In this document: positions 46,757 to 56,154 of the stretch, piece after piece
Layout: each line of letters opens with the position of its first letter
How positions within the stretch are numbered: position 1 is the stretch's first letter
Origin: an uncultured Alphaproteobacteria bacterium
GTDB lineage: Bacteria > Pseudomonadota > Alphaproteobacteria > Rhodobacterales > Rhodobacteraceae
NCBI GenBank assembly: GCA_902524845.1
Contig: CABZEW010000001.1
Coordinates: forward strand, 1-64,000
Reading direction: 5' to 3'
DNA length: 64,000 nucleotides
The notes under the pieces: model-generated
Database searches by the model: none
What the model was told of the DNA's origin: nothing
What the model saw: the letters and a program-made list of their open reading frames with translations, nothing else
Made by a program: the position numbers and the translations under genes

Positions 46757-47518
46757 ATGATCAATATGTTCAAAAGTAAAAAGTTGCAATCTGTTAGGCA
46801 TGGGTTTTTTGGTAGATCTGGTGGCGTATCCACCGGACTATACTCTAGTTTAAACTTTTCAGAAAAAACAACCGATAGGAAAGCCAATATTTATGCAAAC
46901 AGGGCATTGGTCATGGATGAGCTTGATATTTCAGATCAAAAAGTTTTCTTTCCAAACCAACAGCATACAAGCAATGTGGCAGTAATAGATAAAAAAACTA
47001 ACTTTGAGAAAGTAAGTCATAAGCCAGTAGATGCTGTCATAACCGATCTTAAAGGTATTGGGGTCGGAATACTGACTGCTGATTGCTGTCCCATTTTGGC
47101 TCACGAGAGTGAAAGCGGTTTCATATTGGCTATTCACGCAGGCTGGAAAGGAGCTTTAGCCGGAATCTGTGAAAATTCCTTGAATTCTCTTAAAGGTCTT
47201 GGCGTCGATATAAGAAAAATTTCAGTTGCAATTGGTCCAACAATCTCTACCAAATGCTATGAAGTACAATCAGATTTTGTTGAAGGCTTTGTAAAAACTG
47301 ATTCATCTTTCGAAAAATTTTTTATCAAAAAAGATGGTAACCATTTCTTTGATCTTACTTTATTTATTGAAAGTAGATTTAATCTATTTGGAGTTTATGA
47401 TATAGATAATTTAGGTTTGTGTACTTACGAAAATCCTGAATTATTTTTTTCAAATAGAAGGGCATATCATAAATCTGAAAGAGATTTCGGTCGAATGGCT
47501 TCAATAATTAGTTTGTAA
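46757..47518 (+). CDS. pgeF: PgeF/YfiH-type multicopper-like (laccase-domain) protein
   Basis: 253 residues of the polyphenol oxidase/laccase-domain family (DUF152). The zinc and catalytic residues fit NQQHTSNVAVID (His), GILTADCCPIL (Cys) and IHAGWKGALAG (His). In E. coli the PgeF homologue corrects mis-synthesised peptidoglycan precursors; others show purine-nucleoside phosphorylase activity. The start is ATG 46757, one base after the stop of COG1565; an in-frame ATG three codons on (46766) is possible. Third gene of the lgt group. Confidence 0.88.
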   Translation: MINMFKSKKLQSVRHGFFGRSGGVSTGLYSSLNFSEKTTDRKANIYANRALVMDELDISDQKVFFPNQQHTSNVAVIDKKTNFEKVSHKPVDAVITDLKGIGVGILTADCCPILAHESESGFILAIHAGWKGALAGICENSLNSLKGLGVDIRKISVAIGPTISTKCYEVQSDFVEGFVKTDSSFEKFFIKKDGNHFFDLTLFIESRFNLFGVYDIDNLGLCTYENPELFFSNRRAYHKSERDFGRMASIISL

Positions 47519-47543
47519 CCTGTCAAAAAACATTGAGGATAAT

Positions 47544-48491
47544 ATGTCTCCAAAAAGAACTAAACTTTTAATAATCGGCTCAGGTCCAGCAGGCTATACA
47601 GCAGCTGTATATGCTTCACGCGCTATGTTATCACCAATCCTGTTTCAGGGAATTCAGCCAGGTGGACAGCTTACAATAACGACAGAGGTTGAGAATTGGC
47701 CCGGAGAGAAAGAAATACTTGGCCCTGACTTAATGAAAAACATGGAAGATCATGCGCGTAATCTAGGATGCGAAATAATTTCCGAACATGTATCAAAAGT
47801 AAATCTTACAGCACGACCCTTCTTTGTTGAAACGGATGGTGGTACACAATATTTGACGGACTCAGTAATTTTAGCGACGGGAGCACAAGCAAATTGGCTT
47901 GGACTAGATAATGAAGAAAAGTACAAAGGTTTTGGAGTATCAGCTTGTGCAACATGTGACGGTTTTTTCTATAAAGATAAAATAGTTGCGGTAATAGGAG
48001 GGGGAAATATGGCTGTTGAAGAGGCAATTTTTCTAACAAAGTTTGCTTCTAAAGTTTATTTGATCCATCGGAGAGATGAGTTAAGGGCAGAAAAAATATT
48101 ACAAAAACGTCTCTTTGAAAATAATAAAATAGAAATTATCTGGAATAAACAAGTGACTGACGTTTTGGGAGAAGATAATCCTTTAGGAGTAACTGGAATC
48201 CAGATAAAAGATAATTTAAGCAAAGAATTATCCGAAATCTATTGCTCAGGGGTCTTCGTAGCAATAGGGCATTCCCCGGCGTCAAATCTTATTAAAGATC
48301 AGCTAAAGACTTTTGATAGTGGCTATGTGTCTACCGTTCCTGGCACTACAAAAACTTCTATTCCTGGAGTTTTTGCAGCTGGAGATTTAGTGGATAATGT
48401 CTATAGGCAAGCAGTAACATCGGCCGCAATGGGATGCATGGCCGCTTTAGATGCTGAGAAATATCTGAGCGAGATCAATAATGGAAATTGA
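47544..48491 (+). CDS. trxB: Thioredoxin reductase
   Basis: 315-residue flavoprotein that reduces thioredoxin with NADPH. FAD motif LLIIGSGPAGYTAAVYASRA (8-27), the redox pair C135-A-T-C138 in SACATCDGFF, the NADPH motif VIGGGNMAVEEAIFL and a C-terminal FAD motif GVFAAGDLVDN. Classic low-molecular-weight TrxB. Its 3' end overlaps purE by 11 bases. 25 bases after pgeF. Confidence 0.96.
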   Translation: MSPKRTKLLIIGSGPAGYTAAVYASRAMLSPILFQGIQPGGQLTITTEVENWPGEKEILGPDLMKNMEDHARNLGCEIISEHVSKVNLTARPFFVETDGGTQYLTDSVILATGAQANWLGLDNEEKYKGFGVSACATCDGFFYKDKIVAVIGGGNMAVEEAIFLTKFASKVYLIHRRDELRAEKILQKRLFENNKIEIIWNKQVTDVLGEDNPLGVTGIQIKDNLSKELSEIYCSGVFVAIGHSPASNLIKDQLKTFDSGYVSTVPGTTKTSIPGVFAAGDLVDNVYRQAVTSAAMGCMAALDAEKYLSEINNGN

Positions 48492-48972
48492 AAAAAACAT
48501 CCCAGTATCCGTAGTAATGGGAAGTCAATCAGATTGGCAAACCATGCAAGTGGCATGCGGTTTATTAGAAAAGCTTGATGTTTCTTTTGAAAAGAAAATT
48601 GTATCTGCGCACAGAACTCCAGACAGATTGTACGATTACGCTAATTCGCTAAGGAAACGAAAAATAAAGGTTGTAATTGCTGGCGCTGGAGGCGCAGCAC
48701 ATTTACCGGGAATGATTGCTTCAAAAACTGATGTTCCTGTAATTGGAGTACCTATAAGCGCGACCGATCTTAGAGGAGTTGACAGCCTTTATTCAATTGT
48801 ACAAATGCCGAGAGGTTACCCAGTTGCAACTATGGCAATTGGTTCACCAGGAGCTTTCAATGCTGCCATCTTTGCCATACAGGTTTTAGCAGTTTCAGAT
48901 AGGTTGATAAGGCAGAAAATTCAAGATTGGCGCTTTGATACAACAAACCGAGTAAAAGATGAGCCCGAATAG
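48481..48972 (+). CDS. purE: N5-carboxyaminoimidazole ribonucleotide mutase
   Basis: 163-residue class I PurE. VVMGSQSDWQTMQ at the N-terminus, SAHRTPDRLYDYA (about 41-53) and AGGAAHLPGMIAS form the CO2-binding site; GVDSLYSIVQMPRG follows. It works after PurK, which makes the substrate. The gene overlaps trxB by 11 bases upstream and purK by 14 bases downstream. Confidence 0.96.
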   Translation: MEIEKNIPVSVVMGSQSDWQTMQVACGLLEKLDVSFEKKIVSAHRTPDRLYDYANSLRKRKIKVVIAGAGGAAHLPGMIASKTDVPVIGVPISATDLRGVDSLYSIVQMPRGYPVATMAIGSPGAFNAAIFAIQVLAVSDRLIRQKIQDWRFDTTNRVKDEPE

Positions 48973-50014
48973 AACGATCGGCATTCTTGGTGGAGGGCAA
49001 TTAGCAAAAATGCTTGCCACAGCTGCAGCCGAATTAGGTTTTAATACAAATATATATTGTCCCGATAGAGATTGCCCTGCAGCACAAGTGTCTAACGAGA
49101 CGGTTGTTGACAGCTATAATAACTATGATGAGCTGGCCGATTTTGCTAAAAATGTAGATGTACTGACCTATGAATTTGAAAACATAGAAACGAAAGCACT
49201 GGAAGAATTAGAGAAGATCGTGGAGATAAGACCTTCTATAAAAGCGCTAAAAATCTGTCAGGATCGATACACTGAAAAAAGTTATCTGAATGCATTAGAT
49301 ATTAAAACGACCCAATTTTATAAAATTGATGAGGTTCAAGCTATAGAAGAACTATTAATCAAAGTTAAGAAACCTATTCTTATAAAGACTCGTAAACTAG
49401 GTTACGATGGGAAAGGACAAGTGTTAGTCAAAACTCAAAATGATATTAAAGAAAATTTTCGAGAAAATCAGCTTTTGCCATCCATAGCCGAGGAAGTGAT
49501 TAGGTTTGATAAGGAGTTATCCGTAATAATTGTCCGGAATAAAGAAGGTACTATTAAGACTTTTGAGCCAGGAGAAAATATGCATCAACATGGAATTCTC
49601 TTAACTACGACTTTACCCTCTTCAATTGGTAAGGAACTGCTAAATGATGCTTCTATAATTGCAAAAAAAATAGTGGATGATCTCGACTATGTTGGAGTGA
49701 TGGGCGTAGAATTTTTTTTAAAGGAACGTCAGCTTTTTGTTAATGAAATCGCGCCAAGGGTACATAATTCTGGACATTGGACGGTGGATGGAAGCTACTC
49801 CAGCCAGTTCCAGCAACATATCAGAGCAATTATGGACTTGCCTTTACTATCAACCGAGAGGCATTCAGATATTATAATGTATAACTTAATTGGAAAAGTG
49901 ACCAGCAATCTTGTTAACAACGAGTTAGCAAAAGTCTATATTTACGGAAAAAAAGAAACTCGTCCTGGTCGGAAAATGGGTCACATTAACTTCATAAAAA
50001 AAAAGGGGAGTTAA
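48959..50014 (+). CDS. purK: 5-(carboxyamino)imidazole ribonucleotide synthase
   Basis: 351-residue ATP-grasp enzyme that uses bicarbonate and ATP to carboxylate AIR. IGILGGGQLAKMLATAAAE (7-25), KTRKLGYDGKGQVLV and FVNEIAPRVHNSGHWT are the family motifs. It is fused neither to PurE nor to another domain. It overlaps purE by 14 bases. The stop codon TAA forms the loop of an 11-base-pair terminator hairpin (50001-50025). Confidence 0.96.
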   Translation: MSPNRTIGILGGGQLAKMLATAAAELGFNTNIYCPDRDCPAAQVSNETVVDSYNNYDELADFAKNVDVLTYEFENIETKALEELEKIVEIRPSIKALKICQDRYTEKSYLNALDIKTTQFYKIDEVQAIEELLIKVKKPILIKTRKLGYDGKGQVLVKTQNDIKENFRENQLLPSIAEEVIRFDKELSVIIVRNKEGTIKTFEPGENMHQHGILLTTTLPSSIGKELLNDASIIAKKIVDDLDYVGVMGVEFFLKERQLFVNEIAPRVHNSGHWTVDGSYSSQFQQHIRAIMDLPLLSTERHSDIIMYNLIGKVTSNLVNNELAKVYIYGKKETRPGRKMGHINFIKKKGS

Positions 50015-50025
50015 ACTCCCCTTTT
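50001..50025 (+). terminator. Two-way Rho-independent terminator for purK and groEL
   Basis: An inverted repeat with arms AAAAGGGGAGT (50001-50011) and ACTCCCCTTTT (50015-50025) and a three-base loop TAA, the purK stop. The plus-strand transcript ends the stem in UUUU; the minus-strand transcript runs from groEL through the hairpin into the U-run made from the A tract at 49997-50004. Only 22 bases separate it from the groEL stop, so it can end transcription from both sides. Confidence 0.85.
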
Positions 50026-50047
50026 CGATAATTGGACATTTTATAAT

Positions 50048-51715
<1,668 letters not shown>

Positions 51716-51739
51716 TCAATTTGTGTTGTTAATAAATTC

Positions 51740-52027
51740 TTAGGAAATTGTTCCCAATATATCGCTTTCTTTCATGATGAGCAATTCCTCACCATTAATT
51801 TTTACTTCAGTCCCAGACCATTTGCCGAACAGAATTTTATCGCCTGACTTTAACTCCATCGGAATTAACTTTCCGGCATCATCTCTAGCACCACTTCCCA
51901 CTGAGACAACCTCACCTTCTGCAGGTTTCTCTTGTGCAGAGTCAGGAATAATTAGTCCACCAGATGTTTTATCTTCACTATCAACTCTACGAACCACAAC
52001 ACGGTCGTGCAAAGGTTTAAAAGCCAT
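51740..52027 (-). CDS. groES: Co-chaperonin GroES (Hsp10)
   Basis: 95-residue lid of the GroEL cavity. [14 protein letters not shown] at the N-terminus, the mobile loop ([18 protein letters not shown]) and the end [13 protein letters not shown] are standard. The ATG at 52027 is preferred over an in-frame ATG ten codons upstream that adds unrelated residues; GAGGAG lies nearby. The leader (52028-52100) contains a 6-bp hairpin at 52066-52083. An RpoH-like promoter is suggested upstream (52101-52129). Confidence 0.98.
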   Translation of the reverse strand: MAFKPLHDRVVVRRVDSEDKTSGGLIIPDSAQEKPAEGEVVSVGSGARDDAGKLIPMELKSGDKILFGKWSGTEVKINGEELLIMKESDILGTIS

Positions 52028-52065
52028 TAAGAATCTCCTCATAAAAAAATAAATCAAAGGTTACA

Positions 52066-52083
52066 GTCTCTAGGAAAAGAGAC
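52066..52083 (-). repeat. Small hairpin in the groES leader
   Basis: Perfect 6-base arms GTCTCT and AGAGAC separated by AGGAAA. It lies 38 bases before the groES start, in the untranslated leader. It might stabilise or shield the mRNA, but no sequence relation to a ROSE or other heat-sensing element is seen. Confidence 0.4.
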
Positions 52084-52099
52084 CTCCCCACCTTGCGCT

Positions 52100-52129
52100 C
52101 TTATTTATGCAAGATTTCGTGCTTGTCAA
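52100..52129 (-). promoter_or_regulatory. groESL promoter, RpoH-like and sigma70-like
   Basis: On the minus strand TTGACA (52124-52129) is followed 17 bases later by AAATAA (52101-52106). Read with the alphaproteobacterial RpoH consensus as I remember it (CTTG, about 18 bases, then C-Y-T-A-T-N-T), ATTG with 17 bases and CATAAAT is a fair match. No CIRCE repeat (TTAGCACTC with its inverse) is seen between groES and the HAD gene. Heat control by RpoH rather than HrcA is therefore inferred. Confidence 0.4.
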
Positions 52130-52144
52130 TATCTGTCATCAATT

Positions 52145-52174
52145 TTTTTCTAATTTTTTTTTTTTTTTTATAAT
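52145..52174 (+). promoter_or_regulatory. Promoter of HAD-maoC-ribF with T16 spacer
   Basis: A perfect -10 TATAAT at 52169-52174 follows a run of 16 T (52154-52169), whose last T is the first base of the -10. A weak -35, TTTTCT (52146-52151), lies 17 bases upstream. The T-run thus fills most of the spacer. The HAD start is 85 bases downstream. The promoter is inferred; the homopolymer is seen directly. Confidence 0.4.
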
Positions 52175-52258
52175 CGGGGTTCTTGCATTTTATATTTTTA
52201 TATTTTATGACCGCAAAAGCACGAAAACTGGAAACTAATTTTAAGTGGTTAAATTCTT

Positions 52259-53143
52259 TTGTTCCATCTAATAAACACCTTCTCTGAGATATCGAATAAG
52301 TACACGTCTATAATTTGCGACTTGTGGGGATGTTTACATAACGGGGTAAAGAGCTTCCCGGAAGCTCTTAACGCCCTCGAAGATTTCAAAGCTTCAAATG
52401 GAAAAGTTATACTGGTAACAAACGCCCCTAGACCCATAGCAAACGTTAAAGATCAAATAGCGAGCCTTGGCATCAAAGAACATCATTATGACATGCTATT
52501 AACGTCTGGAGATATCACATCTGATTATATAAATATAAGTTGTGAAAATAAATCGAACATTTTTCACATTGGAGGAAAACGGCATCATAGTATTTACAAA
52601 AATATGATCCATGAGCAAAGAATATCAATTGAGATAGATAATATAGAATTTGCCGATTTAATCGTATGCACCGAACCATTCGATCCACTAAGAGATCAAC
52701 TCTCCGATTACGAAAGTACCTTTAAGATTGGGATAGATAAAAAATTAACTCTTTTGTGTGCAAACCCCGATTTGGTGGTCGATGTCGGCGAGACAAGAGA
52801 GATGTGTGCTGGTTCGCTTGCATCGATGTATGAGAACATGGGGGGCAAAGTAATTTATTTTGGTAAACCATATGATAATATATACCAAGAGGCCTATTCT
52901 TTTTTGACAAAAGCCAAAGTACAAGAAGAAGAATCGATTTTATGCATAGGAGATGGACTAAACACAGATATCAGAGGGGCCAACAACCAGAAACTCGACT
53001 CCCTTCTAGTAATTGGAGGCTTGTTAAAAAAAAAGCATTTGATTGAAAAAAGAAATGTCAACGTCATAGATAAAAGAAAACTATGTCAAACAATAGAAAA
53101 TAATAAAGTACATGTAGACTACGTAATCAAATTTTTTCGATGA
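52259..53143 (+). CDS. HAD-superfamily hydrolase, TIGR01459-like
   Basis: 294 residues of HAD subclass IIA. The nucleophile motif IICDLWGCLHNGV gives D21; VILVTNAPRP holds the motif II threonine, YFGKPYDNIY the motif III lysine, and CIGDGLNTDIRGA the motif IV acids. This type (TIGR01459) is common beside groESL or ribF in alphaproteobacteria. The substrate is not known; related members are p-nitrophenyl phosphatases or nucleotidases. The start is TTG 52259: the following length matches homologues, and no ATG lies in this frame. No clear ribosome-binding site is seen. Confidence 0.85.
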   Translation: MFHLINTFSEISNKYTSIICDLWGCLHNGVKSFPEALNALEDFKASNGKVILVTNAPRPIANVKDQIASLGIKEHHYDMLLTSGDITSDYINISCENKSNIFHIGGKRHHSIYKNMIHEQRISIEIDNIEFADLIVCTEPFDPLRDQLSDYESTFKIGIDKKLTLLCANPDLVVDVGETREMCAGSLASMYENMGGKVIYFGKPYDNIYQEAYSFLTKAKVQEEESILCIGDGLNTDIRGANNQKLDSLLVIGGLLKKKHLIEKRNVNVIDKRKLCQTIENNKVHVDYVIKFFR

Positions 53144-53191
53144 AAGACTAAAACTACTTTATCAAGTATAGAGCTCTTTATCTATTTAACT

Positions 53192-53635
53192 ATGACAAAC
53201 ATCATACAAAAAGGAACAATATGTGTAGAGGACTTGGAAATAGGAATGAGCAGAATGCTTGAACGTAAAATAACGCAGAACGATATTCTAGTATTTTCAA
53301 AGGTCTCCGGTGATGAAAATCCTGTACACTTAGATGAAGAGTATGCACGGCAAACAATTTTCGGTAGACGAATTGCACACGGTATGCTCACAGCGAGCTT
53401 AATTTCAGCAGTAATTGCGGAACAGTTGCCTGGGCATGGAACAGTCTATTTAAGTCAAACACTAAAATTCGTTAAACCGGTACTTCCAGGTCAATTAGTC
53501 ACAACCACTGTACTAGTAACTCATATAGAATACTCAAACAGACGTGTTACTTTAGATTGTAAGTGTAAAGTCGATGAAAAAGTAGTATTAGCTGGAGAAG
53601 CACTTGTCTTAGCTCCAAGTAGAAAGTTTGACTAG
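53192..53635 (+). CDS. MaoC-like (R)-enoyl-CoA hydratase
   Basis: 147-residue hot-dog protein. The hydratase-2 motif SGDENPVHLDEEYA (D41, H46) and the RRIAHGMLTASL stretch identify a MaoC/PhaJ-type (R)-specific enoyl-CoA hydratase. It could supply (R)-3-hydroxyacyl-CoA for polymer or beta-oxidation, or act in the ethylmalonyl-CoA pathway. It lies 48 bases after the HAD gene and 8 before ribF. Confidence 0.87.
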   Translation: MTNIIQKGTICVEDLEIGMSRMLERKITQNDILVFSKVSGDENPVHLDEEYARQTIFGRRIAHGMLTASLISAVIAEQLPGHGTVYLSQTLKFVKPVLPGQLVTTTVLVTHIEYSNRRVTLDCKCKVDEKVVLAGEALVLAPSRKFD

Positions 53636-53643
53636 GAAACAAT

Positions 53644-54576
53644 ATGTTGATTTTTAACGGTACAGAAAATATTCCAAAAGAGGAAAATGGTTACTCTGTA
53701 GCTATTGGAAACTTTGATGGAATGCATTTAGGTCATCAGTCAGTTATTGAGATTGCAAGGAAAACAAGCCATGAGTCATCGGTAGGAGTAGTAACATTTG
53801 AACCACACCCTAGACAATATTTTCAAAAAAAGCAGCCCATATTTAGGCTAATGAAATCAGAAACACGAAAAAGGTTTTTAAAGCCTCTCGAAGTTGATGC
53901 TCTTTTTGAGCTACCCTTTGACTATTCTTTAGCAAACCTATCTCCAAAGGATTTTATAGAAACTGTATTGCTAGAAAAATTAAATGTAAAAAATGTTGTA
54001 GTAGGTCCAGATTTCAGGTTTGGAAAGAACAGAGAGGGTTCTGTTAGTTTATTGAAGAGCTATCAGGTAAAAAATAAGCTAAGATTGCATATTGCTAATC
54101 CGTTTATGATTGAAGGTAAAGTTGTATCTTCAAGCGTATTAAGAAAAAAGCTTGCCGAAGGTTCCGTTATTGAAGTCACAAAGATGCTGTCTCGCTATTA
54201 TGAAATTGATGGGATGGTAGAAAAGGGTTTTCAGAGAGGTAGAGATCTTGGTTTTCCAACAATAAATATTGGATTAAGAAGTACGATTGTGCCCAAACAT
54301 GGTGTTTATGCAGTATTAGTTAAAATTTTATCCCAAAAAAATGATCGGACTTTAAGAGGGGCAGCATCCATAGGATCAAGACCAACCTATGGGGACTATG
54401 AGCCCAATCTTGAGGTTTTTATATTTGATTTTGATGAAAGTATATATGGAGAATATGTTTCTATATCACTGGTTGAATTCATCAGACCTGAACTAAAGTT
54501 TAACTCTGAAAGAGAATTGATTTCACAGATGAAAGCAGATTGTAAAACTATAGAAAAGCTTCTAGATAATGACTAA
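53644..54576 (+). CDS. ribF: Bifunctional riboflavin kinase/FAD synthetase
   Basis: 310 residues with two domains. The N-terminal FMN adenylyltransferase has AIGNFDGMHLGHQSVI (22-37) and VVGPDFRFGKNREGS; SSSVLRK follows. The C-terminal riboflavin kinase (about 185-310) has KGFQRGRDLGFPTINI and ASIGSRPTYGDYEPNLEVF. It makes FMN and FAD. The end overlaps ycgN by 8 bases. It precedes ycgN as in other Rhodobacterales. Confidence 0.96.
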   Translation: MLIFNGTENIPKEENGYSVAIGNFDGMHLGHQSVIEIARKTSHESSVGVVTFEPHPRQYFQKKQPIFRLMKSETRKRFLKPLEVDALFELPFDYSLANLSPKDFIETVLLEKLNVKNVVVGPDFRFGKNREGSVSLLKSYQVKNKLRLHIANPFMIEGKVVSSSVLRKKLAEGSVIEVTKMLSRYYEIDGMVEKGFQRGRDLGFPTINIGLRSTIVPKHGVYAVLVKILSQKNDRTLRGAASIGSRPTYGDYEPNLEVFIFDFDESIYGEYVSISLVEFIRPELKFNSERELISQMKADCKTIEKLLDND

Positions 54577-55021
54577 TTTGAGAAAACTCTTTTGGGAAAA
54601 GTATACTCTTGATCAGTTGACTCCAGCTGAATGGGAAGCTTTGTGTGACAGTTGCGCCAAGTGCTGCCTAATGAAAATTACTGATGAAGAAAAGATTTTT
54701 ATCACCAACATATCATGTAAAAATCTTCAAGTTAGTGATTGCACATGTAGTGATTACTCGAATAGAGAAAAAAAGGTAAAAGACTGTTTAAAACTCACTA
54801 AAGACAATTTACAGAAAAACTTAAAATTTCTACCTTCGAGTTGTAGTTATAAATTGATAGATGAAGGCAAACCTCTGCCTCAATGGCATCATTTGATAAG
54901 TGAAGACAAAGAGATTGTCCATAAACTAAATCAATCAATTAAAAATTATTGTGTTTCAGAAGCCTTGGTTGATCAGAAAGATTATGAAGATCATATTGTG
55001 GCTGAAATTACTGAGAAGTAA
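54569..55021 (+). CDS. YcgN family cysteine-cluster protein (UPF0260)
   Basis: 150 residues with a conserved set of cysteines: ALCDSCAKCCLMKI (about 25-38), ISCKNLQVSDCTCSDY (about 48-64) and later C. This is the YcgN/UPF0260 zinc/iron-chelator-like family, PF03692 from memory. FWEKYTLDQLTPAEWEALCD is the family opening. Function unknown; a metal cluster is likely. The gene starts inside ribF. Confidence 0.87.
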   Translation: MTNLRKLFWEKYTLDQLTPAEWEALCDSCAKCCLMKITDEEKIFITNISCKNLQVSDCTCSDYSNREKKVKDCLKLTKDNLQKNLKFLPSSCSYKLIDEGKPLPQWHHLISEDKEIVHKLNQSIKNYCVSEALVDQKDYEDHIVAEITEK

Positions 55022-55048
55022 GAATTTAAAAACTCTGAAAAAAATCAC

Positions 55049-55081
55049 AAAAAGGCCAAAGAAAAGTCATCCTTTTTCTTT
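55049..55081 (+). terminator. Weak AT-rich terminator candidate after ycgN
   Basis: AAAAAGG (55049-55055) pairs with CCTTTTT (55071-55077) across 15 bases; an alternative stem AAAGAAAA with TTTTCTTT is nested. It is the only hairpin between ycgN and prs. The stem is weak, so this is a guess. Confidence 0.3.
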
Positions 55082-55131
55082 AATAAAATATAAAAAGGTA
55101 TAGGATATCTCTCAGAAATAGGTGATACATA

Positions 55132-56145
55132 ATGATCTCAAATGGAAAGCTAAAGATTATATCTGGGAATTCTAATATTTCACTGGGGAAAAGTATTTGT
55201 AAAAGAATAGGCTTATTGTTTGGGACGAAAGTCAAACCCGTTAAGGCTCGCGTAGAAAGATTTAGTGATCAGGAAGTTTTTGTGGAGGTTTTCGAAAATG
55301 TCCGTGGCGAAGATATGTTTATAGTGCAGTCAACTTCCAATCCTGCAAATGATAACCTTATGGAGTTACTTATTATTGCCGATGCCCTTAAAAGATCGAG
55401 TGCAAGCAGAGTTACAGCAATAATCCCATATTTTGGATATGCGAGACAGGACAGGAGAACAAAAGCTAGGACCCCCATTAGCGCAAAACTAGTCGCCAAT
55501 CTGCTTGCTCAAGCAGGTATAAATAGAGTTCTTACATTAGACTTACACGCTGCCCAAATTCAAGGTTTCTTTGATATTCCAGTAGATAATCTTTATGCCT
55601 CACCAATTTTTGCAATTGATATAAGGCATAACTTTGCGAATAATAAAAATATTACAATCGTTTCACCAGATGTCGGTGGTGTGTCTCGTGCAAGAGAGCT
55701 AGCTGAAAAAATAGATGTCGATCTAGCAGTTGTAGACAAGAGAAGAAGCGCTCCGGGCGAAATCAACTCCATGACTATTATTGGGGAGGTGTCGGGCCAA
55801 ACCTGCATTCTGGTTGATGATATTTGTGATACAGCGGGTACTTTGATTAAATCGGCTGAACTACTCATTGAAAAGGGTGCTAAAGAGGTTCATGCATATA
55901 TTACTCACGGAGTTCTTTCCGGTGAAGCAATAGACAGAATTTCAAATTCCAACCTAAGTTCAATGGTTATAACGGATACCATTGAACCGACTAAATTTGT
56001 ATCAGAGTGTCCTAAAATTCGTATAATCACCGCTGCCCCTTTATTGGCTCACGCAATGTTGAATATATCTAACGAAAGTTCTGTTTCGTCTCTATTCAGC
56101 GAGGAGTCTCTGAAACCTATTTACGAAGGTCTATATTCAAACTGA
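55132..56145 (+). CDS. prs: Ribose-phosphate pyrophosphokinase
   Basis: Makes PRPP from ribose 5-phosphate and ATP for nucleotides, histidine and tryptophan. 337 residues, class I type. ERFSDQEVFVEVFENVRGED, PYFGYARQDRRTKART, VLTLDLHAAQIQGFFDIPVD and the PRPP loop CILVDDICDTAGTLI are intact. Single gene, separated by 110 bases from ycgN. Its stop is 9 bases from that of the convergent MFS gene. Confidence 0.97.
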   Translation: MISNGKLKIISGNSNISLGKSICKRIGLLFGTKVKPVKARVERFSDQEVFVEVFENVRGEDMFIVQSTSNPANDNLMELLIIADALKRSSASRVTAIIPYFGYARQDRRTKARTPISAKLVANLLAQAGINRVLTLDLHAAQIQGFFDIPVDNLYASPIFAIDIRHNFANNKNITIVSPDVGGVSRARELAEKIDVDLAVVDKRRSAPGEINSMTIIGEVSGQTCILVDDICDTAGTLIKSAELLIEKGAKEVHAYITHGVLSGEAIDRISNSNLSSMVITDTIEPTKFVSECPKIRIITAAPLLAHAMLNISNESSVSSLFSEESLKPIYEGLYSN

Positions 56146-56154
56146 TCCAAATAG

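Noticed and set aside
52207-52287. A 26-codon ATG frame upstream of the HAD gene, overlapping its TTG start
   Set aside because: No ribosome-binding site and no recognisable peptide; the HAD frame from TTG matches the family length, so this is probably chance.
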